The notes under the pieces were generated by a model. It made no database searches and was not told the origin of the DNA. It saw only the letters and a list, made by a program, of their open reading frames with translations. Position numbers and translations under genes: made by a program. A stretch of 64,000 nt of DNA from Hyaloscypha bicolor E (Eukaryota; Ascomycota; Leotiomycetes; Helotiales; Hyaloscyphaceae): assembly GCF_002865645.1 (NCBI RefSeq), contig NW_020194684.1, positions 4,131,952 to 4,195,951 on the forward strand, given 5' to 3'. Positions 23,768-35,973 of the stretch are shown here, piece after piece; the first letter of the stretch is position 1; every line of letters begins with the position of its first letter.

Positions 23768-24728
23768 GTGGAGTAGAGATTAGTGCAAAATTGGGGGGCG
23801 TTTTGATCATGGTGGCAAGACTGAATATTGATTTTGCGAGGCGTCCAGATGGATCTTTTGGAATGCATAGATTATAATGATGAGTTGACCTCAATATCTG
23901 GAATTTTCCATGCTTCCCGAGTAGAATTCATCTTTTTATTCTAATAGATATCTTGCAAATGCTGTAAATCCATCGTTATGTTCACGTTCAGAACATCATG
24001 CGGGCCCAGTTCAGCCAGTGCCCTGCTTCCCAGCTTAGAGAAAGCATATATATAAAAGCATGAAAGGCTCTATTTTCTACTAACCGCAAAACTCTGGCAG
24101 TTGCATGGTTTCTTTGGATCGGCATCCATGGACCAGAACCACGACTCGTGCATTTTCATAGAGCATCATTGGCTTGCTCGCTTTGAAAATTTTCAACAAT
24201 GTTCTTCCCGGCCTATTGAATGAAGCCTGACCGATTGAGGGCGTTTGGTGCTGCGATTTCTCGGTGTTAGGGATGACAACAACTGGAGATTTGACAGCAA
24301 ATTTTCTTAGTTCCCACGAAAATCTGCTCCTCAAGGCTGTCTATGGCCCCACTATGCTTCCAGCTACTCAGCCCCGCGACTTCCTAATCACCGATACTCT
24401 TGATTATTGTCAAACGACTTGTGCTGCCTCAGTTTCTACCCTCCCCTGCCTGGAAAGAACAAACCTATTTCACCTGGCCAGTACCAAGGGCAATCTATCT
24501 CATCGAGCTGCCTTTATAAGATGGGAGATGGTGGTTTTGATTCTTAGTCGGGAGCCAGAGAACTATGAAAGCCACAGTAAACAAAGGGGAACGACAGTAA
24601 AACTCGAAGTATCATTTGCTTACACTTCATTTATCTTCCAATAGCCTTGAAGGAAATTGTAGCTGAATATTTTGGAGATCTTTATAGAAATCTGCGAAGG
24701 TGCCGTGAAGCAGAGAGAGTATCACACG
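23768..24728. other. Intergenic, no gene seen
   Basis: 3' flank of the aminotransferase gene up to the hAT target duplication. The frame at 24264-24644 (+) has no motif. Confidence 0.45.
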
Positions 24729-24736
24729 GCCTCGTT
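24729..24736. repeat. Left 8-bp target site duplication of hAT element
   Basis: GCCTCGTT, identical to 25488-25495, directly abuts the element end CAGTGTGGG. Confidence 0.85.
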
Positions 24737-24874
24737 CAGTGTGGGAAATGAGTAGAGTAGAGTAGAGTAGTGGGCCCTACTCATATTCTACTCAAATAAA
24801 TTTCTCACTACTCATACTCTACTCAATACTCTACTCAACTACTCTAGAATATTTTAGAGTAGTTGAGTAGTGCG

Positions 24875-24904
24875 CACGTGACGTTACACGTGATGCGACA
24901 CGTG
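24875..24904. promoter_or_regulatory. Three CACGTG boxes at 12-bp spacing
   Basis: CACGTG occurs at 24875-24880, 24887-24892 and 24899-24904 inside the hAT element; a further copy is at 25343-25348. They may be bHLH (Cbf1-like) sites or transposase-related motifs. Confidence 0.5.
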
Positions 24905-25020
24905 ACATGCTGGCCTAATTGGGTAAGGCTCCGGGGTGGCCCGAGTCTAGCGCCACTACATTGCCCAATCAAGTAGTGGCAAGGCTTGGTAAGCAAGGTA
25001 GAACCATAATATATTCTTAG

Positions 25021-25245
25021 GCTTCCTCGGCTATTAAGGGCAAACTCTTCTCTCAAGGTGCTCTTATTATATCTAAATTACATAATAGACTTAATAAGAG
25101 TACTATTAAGATAATATCTTGCTTAAAAAGCTGGGGGCTATTTAAAGACGAATTAGAAGAAGTAAGGAGAGAAGGACAAAAGAAGGAAAAGAAAGATTCC
25201 GAGGAGGGAAATCTGTTTTTTATAAAAAAAAAGAGTAGTATTTAA
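25021..25245 (+). pseudogene. hAT transposase C-terminal (dimerisation) remnant
   Basis: The frame from just after a TAG at 25018 to the TAA at 25243 reads 74 codons. It matches the hAT C-terminal dimerisation core: ASSAIKGKLFSQG, then HNRLNKST and CLKSWGLFKDE (consensus A.SA..ER.FS..G ... RNRL ... CL.SW). It is followed by a Lys/Glu-rich tail. The catalytic region (DDE and inserted helical domain) is absent from the element. Confidence 0.7.
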
Positions 25246-25487
25246 ATAGACTTATATAAGCTCTAGTTTAAATTATATACTGCTACTTAATGGGTACCTT
25301 ATTTATTTATTAATAATTAAATAAATACCGATTTACCACATTCACGTGACTACTCTTGAGTTACTCTAGAGTAGTACTCTACTCTACTCTACTCAAGTAC
25401 TATATTACGCTACTCAAACTCTACTCTACTCTACTCAAGACTACTCTAGAGTAGCTTGAGTAGCTTGAGTAGTTTTTGCCCACACTG

Positions 25488-25495
25488 GCCTCGTT
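25488..25495. repeat. Right 8-bp target site duplication of hAT element
   Basis: GCCTCGTT, identical to 24729-24736, directly follows the terminal CACACTG. Confidence 0.85.
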
Positions 25496-28400
25496 CAAGA
25501 GTGAATAGCTGCGTTCGAGATCGGGCGCCTTCCCATGCAAAGAAAACATCAAGTCAATCAGTTTAAAGGGAAGTTTATTATGAATCAGATCAAGTATGGG
25601 TATTTGATTACACTCCCCTAAAAGTTCCTACGAGGCCATGAGCTTTCAAGTTCATTTCCTTCTCAATGTTCTACATGTTCTTGACCTTTCGTGGTCTCTA
25701 ATGTTCCTGCAAATCCTTGAACATCCAGCTCCAATAATAGCTGAGCGTGACGGTAATTTCATCAATGGATCCATTTCATCCTCTGCAACATTCAATGCGA
25801 TTGCCTAAAAATAGCTCGCACATTGAATTCATTCATTCCTTCACTCGATCCTGTAACATCTAAAAATATTCTTCCGGATCTCCCGCCGCTTCCTCATGCA
25901 CTGCATCAAGACGACTTTAGGAGCTCTCCCAGGACATTCAAATGCTACTTTCCCTAAATGTATAGTGGAAATCGGGACAATCAAAACAACCCCCTATATT
26001 AAGCGAGAGGCACGTGATCCCGTCCTCAGACAGGGGATATAGCGGAATGAAAAGCATTACGGGCCCATAATCAAGATGCGAACAATATAGATGTTCAAAA
26101 TTGTATAACTGCTGCAGTTCCCAAAAGATAGTATTCAAAGCAATTTAGTACAATCGCTAAGGCAAGACTTGAAGTTTCAGAGCGGAGAAGACCTTGGAAA
26201 GGGGAATCGGTTTGGGGATTACCATGAGCCACTGCTATCGATCGCTACCAGCTGCGAGCCCGGCTGGAGGATGTTCAACAAACAATCGAAAACTTATACA
26301 CAAATACCACAAAACGACTCAAAGGTCCTTTTCTCCTAACTCTTACTGCTGTTGAGCCCGCCTTCACAGTCATCAAAGCTTCCTCTTCCACTAAATCCTA
26401 TATCTCTCTACTTCCGTACCGCTACCAAAAGCGCCCCAGTCTTGGATGTAAGAGATGGTTAAAGGAACACCTAAGCACAAAGCCTACCTCCTGAGCGATC
26501 TTTAACTTTTGCTCCAGATACAATGAATTGTTGCAAAACCGTATGTTCTTGAACTGTATATCCTTTTCGTGCAGCTATGAGGCAATTCACTTTGCTTTAT
26601 AGCATATAGCTGCACAATTTATTACTTGCAGAGGCTAAAAAGTTTCTTGATGTGATTTCAATATCCATGAATGGCAAGTACAATGAAAGATTTAGATAGG
26701 AATGTTCAAACTCTTCATTTCACCGCTCTATACATGGGCGGAAATTGAACCCTTCCGTGTCGTCGGATCACTATTTATTAACGTCCCGCCACCTGTAAGG
26801 ACTTCTCCTCTATCCATCAAACTAACAAGCATCATAAAGCATTACAAGGCTTGACTTGTAAGACTGTACCCGCAGCCGCCAATGGTCTCCTCCCCTCGAG
26901 AATACTGTTTCGGACCAAATTTGGATTCGAAGGGGAGTGAAGAACCAGCAGTCGAGGTCTGACAGATCATGTACTTCATTGCTGTCAATGAATGTTGGGC
27001 CGTCAAGAAAACGTCGTCTGTTAATGGCGGCCTCGTAGCCACGAATAAACATTTTCCTCTTGCAGCAAGCTACTGTTCATGGATTCTTGCCCCGTTTGTG
27101 AGGCGACTGAGATCATCAAGTAGGGGGCTTATCGCCGAGAAGAATTAAATCCTTCTCTCCGTTTCTGGGATCGAATTCCAACCTGCTTGAGTTCATAGGC
27201 CATCGCGGAATCTTGGGTAATAATTTTGCGGGCTGGAGACACGTGATCGAAGTAAAGTTCCAGCTCACATGCGACATCCTCTGTCTTTTTAACATACTTG
27301 GAGGTCTCCTCCCAGTGAATATAAACTACAGCCATTGGCCAGTCTCGCCCCGAGCAATTGGTTTAGTGTGGCCAGAATTCTATCGTGCTCCCTGCTGCGA
27401 CGTCACGCGCTTAAGCTTTTCCTTCTGTTTCTTACTTATGTGACGCACGACACAGAGCCAACCAAATCCATCAGCTACAATTAGTGGCGTTCCTCTCGGA
27501 AGTCAATGAAGTTGGCTTGGAATTGAAAGTTTGTTGACAGCAATTCAACAACGGGACGATATTTCACCAACTGTTGACAGCAGATAGAAGAATGACAACA
27601 GATGACAGCGAGCCTCTTCCCTCTTAATTGCGGAACCGTTCCTTCTCGAAGAGTTCTTCCTTCTATATCAAACTATTGAGAAGACCTTCTTCCGGCGCCA
27701 ATAGGAGTCTTTTACTGTCGGACCACCACATTCCCTTCCTCGGTGTCTTGCTGGGCAATGTTGGAGATGTGGATGCCCGAAGGAAGATTGCCCGGTTCGG
27801 TTGAGAAGCTTAGGCGAAAGGTACTTCCTCTAGACTTTTCATACTTCGTTGGATTGTCTTGGACTAGGTCGCACTCGTCTCTCCAGAAGAAGCCCATGAC
27901 ATGATCCAACCATGGCCGCGCCCGAGGGCCATTATTATGTCTTTAAAACCCCCTGATTCTCGGCAGAAGACCATTACAGCAACGGTTCGCCTGTTCAACG
28001 TCACAAGGTCATCCATGAATCGAGCATGAACTCCAAATATTATCTCCGATCACAATCACTTGACTCTGCTGGCTTCGTTACGAAATGCATATATAACGCC
28101 CACGGCTCTATTCTGAGGTGCTCAGGACTGGTTTATTTCCTCTTGTCTGTCATATGGCTGAGCAGTCCACGATCGTCTGTTCGGAGGACCGTATATACAC
28201 ATCTCTCAAGAACCTGCTGTTCTGCTCAATAAGATACTGCTCACCCTTCATTTGCAAGTAGAGGCCATGAACTTGCACGCCGGCGCCTGCCATATTGAGC
28301 GAGTACTCCGAAGTCCTCTGAAAGAGCAAGAAACTGAGACAGTTGTTTTCTATCATACTCACTTGACTCTCACGGCTTCAGGTGCGAAGCCGAAACATAA

Positions 28401-29083
28401 ATAAGGCCCATCCATACAATCCCAAACCTCAATCCGAAACTGCACTTGATTATCTGGTGTCATGGGCTGAGATTCGGAGCTTCCATGATTTCTCGCCAAC
28501 GCAATGTGAAGCCGTTAACCCCCCAGACCACTTGTACTAATACAGAGCGGATCCAGAGCTTCGAGCAGTACGAGAAACTCGATCAACAGATGGAAGGCGA
28601 ATGACAACAACAATAATGGGACCGAATCTGGCAACAATCCTTCGTACTCGGAACTCCACTTCCTGACACCAGTGGGCTACAGGTGCATGAAGTCAGGTAT
28701 CCTTCAAGATAGCCTCGTTTGCTGTCTTATATATGGCGATCTTGTCCAGAGGTTCGTTCGTTCATGGTTAAGTTACCTAACCAGTCAGAAACTCCGCAAC
28801 TTCCATCAGTAGTGGGGCCGTCATCTGTCATCAGTACATATACATCCGCAGAATTGATAACTGAGTGAATTTGAAATTAGAAGGCGTCCAAAACCACCGA
28901 GCCACTTGACTCCAAAGATTCCGGTCTACGGTAGGACATCGATCACGACTTCTAGAAACAAGGCAAGATTGAAGCAACTTCAATTAGTGTTGCCACTTGT
29001 CCTGATACTGATACTCAAAACGCCTCTAGGCTGCCGTCAACGCCACCCTATGCACCAACCCAACACCATAAAACACAAACTCA
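25496..29083. other. Gene-poor stretch with short unassigned frames
   Basis: No family was recognised. Minus-strand frames at 28150-28362, 27712-27909, 27129-27335 and 26822-27052 have some coding look. One has a GTGAGT...CTTTCAG intron-like segment (about 28319-28363) between two open stretches, but the frames do not join cleanly. They may be an orphan gene or decayed sequence. The remainder shows nothing. Confidence 0.3.
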
Positions 29084-31226
29084 CTACCCATGTGTCCTCG
29101 CCTGATACTCCCCCTCATCCTCACTCACTAACAAACTCTGCACTTCACTCGCCTCTGTACTCTCCCCTCTAAAGCCTTCAATGACCTCCGCAAGCTTAGC
29201 ACCCTCTTTCTTCCCCCTCTCCACATCCACGAAATATATCAATGGAGCAGGTAATCCCACCAAAACAGCCAGGAACCAAAATGCTGGTCGGATTTCACCT
29301 GTTCGGTCCACAATAGCCCCTACTATTGCAGGACCGAAGACACTGGAGCCTTTATCTGTGATGGCATAGAGAGCGTAGAATGCAGCTTCGGATCCCGGTG
29401 GGATGAGTTCGCCGAACAGGGACCGGCAGTAGCTGCTCAGACCGCCCAGGACAAACCCGTAAACCGCGCCGAGGGGATACATTTCCCATTTCTGCTGAAG
29501 TCCCCCTACACCCCAGCGTTTGACGATATCCACGTAACCAAGTAGACCATACAAGGGAATGATCTCGAAGATGCAGATGCATGCTAAGATGGTCTGGTGG
29601 GGCTTGAGGCCGAAGGTGCGTGAGATGAAAGCCCAGGTGAAAGCGCCTAGAACTCCGGCCGTCGTGGCGATGACGTTGATGAGGCCAAGGAGTGAAGGTG
29701 CCATATGGAGTTGGGTCTTGGCGTACAGGACTGCAGTACCGGAAACCGTTGCAATAGCATCGGAGAGCAGAAACCAAGCAGCGAGGAAGAGAACAATGTC
29801 TTTTAAACGACGAGCTAGTTTGATTGTTCTCCATAGCGATGCCCACGAATAGGCAATGTATTGATACCATGTGCGTGAACCACTAGGGTTGTTCGGGTCA
29901 TTCGACGGGAGCGCAGGCCCTGGTCGAGGTCGAAGCCATAATGCGGCTGGAATTGTAAACAGAAACCACCATGCTCCGATAAGGAATATCACTACGCGGA
30001 GGGAGAAGGTGGTGCTTTGCATGAAATAAACTATGATTATGGCGACGCATTGCAGGAACAGGCCGGCACTGTATCCGATGCCGATTCCAGTCGAGGATAT
30101 TTGCGTGGAAAGACGTAACTCAATGGATGTAATGTTTTTCGCTAGGGGTTTGGGTTGTGTATCGTTGGGAGAGGTTGACAGAAGAGCTGTCGTTGCGTCT
30201 GGTTCGGGTTCTGGTGCATCGAGGGAATCTTCTGGTGGTTCTCCCGAAATGACTGTGGACGGCAGATCTGGAGTCGCCTCGGGAGTTTGAAACTGGGTCT
30301 TTGGATGGTGTCGGACAAGCAGAGGGAGAAATGAATTGAGCAGAACAAAGCTAGCTCCGAAACAAGTGTTGGAAATTATTGCCAGGAGGGAAGCCAGAAG
30401 ATATACCTTAGGAACGACGAGCAAGAAGAGCATTGTTGCCACGGCTCCGCAATATGCGAAGAACAACAGCAAGCGTTTCCTGTAATTGCCATGATCTGCA
30501 GCACAGCTTATTGAAACGACCAGTAGTGCTTGAGCCAGTACACTTAGTGAGAAAGTGTACATGGCAAAGCTGGCAGTATTGACCTGCCACCCCCCAATAT
30601 ATACAACACATTGTCCGAGGTCTTTGGTGGCACCTGGATTAGGACTCAAGCCCGGCAGCGGGTGTGAGGAGCTGGATCCGCAAGGTGTCTTTCCATCGGA
30701 GAGAAGGACTCCATTTTCGCGTGCTAATTGTTCGAGAGTGATAGGAATGAAGGATCCTGTGATAACTGTTAGCCAGCTGGGTGATTCTCGGCTGCAGAAT
30801 TAGAACGTTGAACTGGACTGGATGCTCTCAACTCATGTGCCGGAAGAGGCTGGGAGCTACAGACGTAAAGCATTTCACGCCATTCCAGCTCCGAGTGCGT
30901 CCACAAGACGAACGAAGCTTGGAACCGCTAAGGGAAGCTTCTCAGCGCTCACCTATGCCACAGATCACGAAGACCTCAGCTGCAAATCCATACATATACC
31001 ATCCTAATAGCTCTTGCCTGCTTGTAAGACGAGTGTCTTCACCTGCATACTGTGAAGGGCTGTCTCGGAATCCTTGGTCTTCGCCCATCCTCTCGTGCTC
31101 GGAGCTGGACCGTTCGTCGTCGGCCTCAAAAGACGAAGAATGCGAGCGATCAGAGTGTTTGGCACTGTTGTTGGAATGAGCGCGTTGCGGTGGCAGTGGT
31201 CGCGACGGCGATTCGGTGCGCACCAT
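29084..31226 (-). CDS. ATG22: Autophagy-related protein 22 (vacuolar amino acid efflux)
   Basis: Exons 30953-31226 and 29084-30756 flank a 195-bp intron, long for this window, giving 648 aa. After a Ser/Arg-rich N tail comes the family opening [17 protein letters not shown], then [23 protein letters not shown]...CVVYIGG, and about 12 membrane segments. A hydrophilic loop with DALLST-like acidic/Ser residues lies between helices 4 and 5. The region [30 protein letters not shown] is diagnostic for Atg22. In yeast the protein exports leucine and other amino acids from the vacuole after autophagic breakdown. The start at 31226 is the first ATG in frame; upstream codons of the frame use GTG. Confidence 0.9.
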
Positions 31227-32409
31227 GGTAGCTTCTTGACGTGGATCAAGCTGGGGCCAGTGAGCAAGCGGGTTCAACACGACGTGTTACCCGACTGGCT
31301 CTGGCTCTGGCTCGTCACGACCATTGCTTGGCGGAGGACGTCCGTGAACTTATCACACAGCGAGGAATCCATAGGAGAACGAGTGGACATCAGATGGGAC
31401 ATCCGCCACGGTCCGCCGATGAGGACGAGAGGGAGGCAGAAAGCGCTGGACCAGGCACGCCAGGTTCATGTGCGCAATCAATAGATAGTGAGCGGTATCC
31501 CGCAAACGATGGGCACCAGGGTCGCGGCCAGCTTTTTGACACAGCCAAGGCTTGCCGCAGTGGAGAACAGAGCTGGGAGAAGTCATGGCCGAGCGGCACG
31601 TGCAAGCATGCAGCCATTCTTGAGATCAAAGATGCTGCTGATATTGAAGATATGCCATCCGCTCAAAGTTTAAGTTCAAGTTCAAGTTCAAGTTCAAGTT
31701 TGCGCGCAGAAGGGTTCATTTTCCCGTCTCGAACTTGGCGCAGGGATTGGCAGAAGCGACCGGGGTGTTTCCAACCTGCCTGGACTCGGCACGTGACCTG
31801 CCACACGGCCTCCTCCACTTTAGGTAAAGTTCTAGACGCCGCTGACTAACAAGTCACGTGCGGCGCCTGTTCCTGCCATCTCCGCGCGCAAGATCCAAGT
31901 GATGGGAGGCGCCGCTCTGGCAAGCCTGGCAACAACGACAACACACGGCCACCATATCGCCCACCCATCAACGACGACGTGAGAATTGGATATCCACGAC
32001 TGTGCGCCCGCTGAGATTCCGCCTTTGCACTCCTGGAGACGATTCAACAAACCGCCCATTTCAGCCGGCTTTTGCGAGTACGCCCAGCCACCCTTTGACG
32101 CAAGGTCGCGCTCTGCACTCTCCCTCTCGCAACGCAGAGCCGCGTGAGCTATCTTTTCCAGGAGACCGAGCCATCGCAGAGGCTTGAGAGGGACCCGTTC
32201 GCTCATACGATCGCGCAGATGTTCATTGGCCGTCGGCGGTAGGCGCATGCGACACTGCTCTTTGAGCCTGGCCTTGTCCACTTCGATCCCCCACTCTCCT
32301 CCCAGCAGCCAAGATAGAGTCGACAGAGCGGATAAAGGTCGAAGCGGGAGGCGTTGGGGGGTTGTCGAGAGGGGTGGAGAGACCGGAAGGGGACCCCAAG
32401 CTGGAGAGT
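31227..32409. other. Divergent promoter region of ATG22 and MED14
   Basis: GC-rich, with CACGTG at 31789-31794 and 31854-31859 (TCACGTG/CACGTGAC context), candidate bHLH sites. The long frame at 31241-31849 (+) runs antisense to the ATG22 5' end and through a hexamer repeat; I consider it non-coding. Confidence 0.5.
31672..31700. repeat. AAGTTC hexamer microsatellite
   Basis: Nearly five uninterrupted copies of AAGTTC in the ATG22-MED14 promoter region. Confidence 0.8.
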
Positions 32410-35400
32410 ATGCCCGGAGTCATCATGGAGAACGGGAGGAATGGATCGCATACGAATCACGACAGAGATCAAAGGCCGAATGGTGTTAATGGAGCGAATT
32501 ACGCACCCGAGAGGAATCAGGAGAAGGGGAAGGGAAAGGCAGATCCACAGCAAAATATGACACCCATCAGCCCTACTATCCCGCATGGATTAAATGGCAG
32601 CTTCATGGACGCTTCACAACATCAGAATGGGGGAGGGAATGCGATTCCACACGATATGCAAGATCGCATCAATCAGCTACCTCCCGAAATCGCCCATATT
32701 ACGCAGGGTTACCTGCCTCTCTCTCGGTTACTTTCTCGTCTGGCGCAGAAAACTCACAGTGATCTATCAAGCACGATTCTTGAGTTGGCTCAGATGCCAG
32801 TTCCTTCGTCTGCTGTTAACGGAAACGCCTCTCATATCACTACCGTGGATGACAACTCGGCGGAAAACCTCGCCAAGAAGCTGCGAATGCTGAAGTTTGC
32901 ACAAGATGCGCATACAGAGTGGACGAAAGCTTTAGTCATTACGGGATGGAGTCGAAGGGCGGAGGATGTGAGTAGGACAATAGATCTGAAGATCCACTTG
33001 GACGATCAAATCCAGTTCTACGAAAACGCAGTGTACGAGTTGGGTGAAGTCAAGAAAGGGCTCATACACGCGCACCTGCCAAATCCTGATTTGCCAACTG
33101 CTTTGGAGGTCCTGACAACTGGGAAAGCGTCTTGGATGCCAGATGTAGGCTCCCCTTTTCCATTTAGAAAAGTACACTAACAATCATAGCTTGGTTACAT
33201 TCAGCCACCTCCACTAACAGCGAAGGAAATATTGAAATCCCTGGAAAATCTGAATACGCTTCTTTCCATACGACTGAATTTGCATGACTACGACAGCATT
33301 CCCTTACAATTCAAAGACTTCACAATAAAGTCAGGTCGTGTGACTTTTAAAGTTGCAGGAGAATTTGAGATAGACCTCACAATCGCAGACGAGGATCCCG
33401 AGGCCCAGTTCTGGTTCATTGACTTTCGATTCATGTTCTGGCCTTCAGTTCCTATTCTGGCCCCGAAGATTCGATATCATATCGAAAGCAGGGTAAATGA
33501 GGCTTTGGCGAAAGATGGCCTCACCGGATGCTACAAGTATCTTCATGAACTGGCGTTGACGCACAAGATCAGCGAGTTTAGAAAACAAGCAATCGATTTG
33601 GCAAGAGCGAAGTGGATCGACGCTCTGAAAGTGGAGGCGTTGAACAGGGCTCTTTCTGTTCAGTACTGGCTTGACAGATATGGCCCTAAAGGTCCAAGAA
33701 GTTGGATCATTCTTGGAGTTCACAGTGGCAAGCGGAAGGATGGCCGCCCAGACTCCAAAACTACCAGCAGGCTATTCGTCAGATGGTTCCGGGACTCGAA
33801 AGAAGTGCCAGATGTTGATGTTCAGTTTGATACTGTCAACATCACTACTCAATCTCTCCTGAAGACCGTCATTGCGAAACACGTTAGTCATATACTAACA
33901 TCGATCCATGACACTTTGGCGGCGAAACCATTATTTGCAAATCGGGAATTGGCCTTATCTCTTTCGGTTTCATTGACTGAACCGGCCGAATCGAAGCTGG
34001 AGGTGCAGCTGACGAACGAGCAACATCTGACGGTCAAGATAGAGCCCATCACTGGTCGCTTCGTGTTCAGTCCAGCATCGCGAGTGACTACCGAGTGGGA
34101 GAACTATCTCAATGTCAGAACTATAAATCCTGCTCTCGACGGGCATACTTACATCGAAAGACTACGCCGTCAACTGCTCGCAGAAGAGATCGTCAATCGC
34201 GCGCTAAGCGTTGGATGGATAATAGCCAATCCGGGATTGAAACCAGATGTCCTGCAGCCATTCGTACCGAAAGGTCCCTTCCCCCCAACAATTCTCTGGT
34301 TTAGAAGGGCTGGGTGGCTGGAAGATTGGTGTATTGCTGTTATCATGGGCGAGAGCGGGGAGCAATGGCTGTTATTCGAAACGTATGTGTTCATATTTCC
34401 GCTCGTTACTCAGATACTGACCCCTTGTTTTAGTGCTGATGCCCCCGCCAATACCTCGTCCAGTAATGTTAGCCAAAGCCGCCGAATCATGAGTTCCATC
34501 CAAGTCCCCAGCAAGCTTGCTTCGCCAGTTCCGAGTTACGAATATCTGTTAACGCTCAACATATTTGCCGCAGCACTTGTTTCCCATTACTGCAACCTCC
34601 GAACATTGCACGGTAAGCGTGCTGCTCATATGCTCCGCCCAAGCAGACCATCAAAAGCTGTCACGCTTCCATCTATTTATGTTCGTTTGAGTGAACTCCT
34701 TGTGTCGAAGGGTAAATCTGCCCGAACAGGCTTGCCATGGGCCAGAGATGTCGTCAGACTTACCTTTCAGGGTCTGGAATTACTTCCGCCAACATCCGCA
34801 GACACAATTGTATCAGTCGTCGAAAACCAAACACCTGGTGATATCGTACTACGGCGCCCTACTAGTCAAGAGATTGCCGTTATGATCACGGAAGCACGCA
34901 TGAGTGTCCCGGAGCCTAACGGGCCTAATGTTCTTATCAACATCAACGAGAAGGTGGACAAGGACATCGCTTTTGACCCCGAGTCAGGCTCCTTCGCATT
35001 CCGCTTGCGCAGTCGAATCGGGGAATCGGTTATCCCAGACCTCGTTGAGCGTCTCGTTCGCGTGGAACGCCTTGTCGAATTCATTCAAGTGCTTCAAAAG
35101 CACGAGAAGGCATTGAAATGCGAAAGCGTATCTCTTGGGAAGATCGTATTCACGTATGGAAACATCTCAGCTAGTCATGGGCTAGATGCGATGGAGCTCG
35201 ATGCGCATCCCTACAAGGCAACCGTTGATTTTAGTGCCATGGAGAACAATATGACACTAGTTCTTGAGCGGGGCAACCCACATCTTCGAATCTCCGACTT
35301 CTTAGCCAAGGTCTTGAATGGATCAGAAGGACTTGATGGCGTTGCTAGTATCCTTCCTCTTACACTCCCAGTTCTACGCGGTCTTGACGGCATCGAGAAT

Positions 35401-35973
35401 GCATGGACCCCGGCTCCAGACACGGATAAGGGAGAGGTGTTCGTCAACGTCAGGGCAATTGACTGGTACATGATCCGATACAACCTGAAGCAATCGGTTC
35501 CAGCCCCAGAATCCCCCCCAAGAATACGAAAGGTCATGCTCGAGGTGAAACTGCAGCACCGCAGAGGGGATCCTTGGTGGTACATCAAGCGAAGCGTCAA
35601 ACGAAGCGACACAGCTTCTCGGATCAACAAAGAGACGGATGACATTGACGTGGCACTGAAGCCAGTGTGGACCTCGGAAGGTCCTGGATGGCGAGGTATG
35701 CGTGTTAGTGCGGTTGCACAAATCAATGGCGTGGAAGAATTACTGGGGAAGTTGGATGAAGTTATCCGGAATCTCCCAGTTCCCGATGACGATGCTCCTG
35801 CAGCTGCTCCTGCTACTGTCCCCACTGCTGCGCCGCCAAAACAGCATGCTCGACCCCAAGCTCCAAAGCAACAGCAAAGACAACAACAGCCTACACCAAA
35901 CCAGGGCCGGATCCAGGGTCAGAGCCAGGGGAGGAACAAAACCTTCAAACAGGAAATCGTGGAGATCGATTAA
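32410..35973 (+). CDS. MED14: Mediator complex subunit 14 (Rgr1)
   Basis: Exons 32410-33144, 33190-34382 and 34434-35973 give 1155 aa. Both introns (45 and 51 bp) are GT-AG and in frame; the first join restores WMPDLGYIQPPPLT. The N-terminal disordered tail is followed by the MED14 core: INQLPPEIAHITQGYLPLSRLLSRLAQKTHSDL, then KLRMLKFAQDAHTEWTKALVITGWSRRAEDVS. These are the scaffold region that bridges head, middle and tail modules of Mediator. The C terminus is Pro/Gln-rich (PAPKQQQRQQQPTPNQG). It acts in the nucleus in RNA polymerase II initiation. The first in-frame ATG is 32410; a second at 32425 is also plausible. Confidence 0.9.

Larger units (their letters stand above)
24737..25487. 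mobile_element. Deleted, non-autonomous hAT transposon (751 bp)
   Basis: The left end CAGTGTGGGAAA and the right end, read on the other strand, CAGTGTGGGCAAA form terminal inverted repeats of hAT type. They are flanked by identical 8-bp duplications, the hAT target length. Both subterminal regions are packed with GAGTA/TACTC repeats (about 24750-24870 and 25350-25470), likely transposase-binding sites. Internally only the C-terminal end of a transposase frame remains (25021-25245), so the element cannot make full transposase and would depend on another copy. The intact duplication and matching ends suggest fairly recent insertion or little decay. Confidence 0.88.

Noticed and set aside
31241..31849. 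202-codon plus-strand open frame
   Set aside because: Antisense to the ATG22 first exon, contains the hexamer repeat as poly-Ser, no motif; likely chance in GC-rich DNA.
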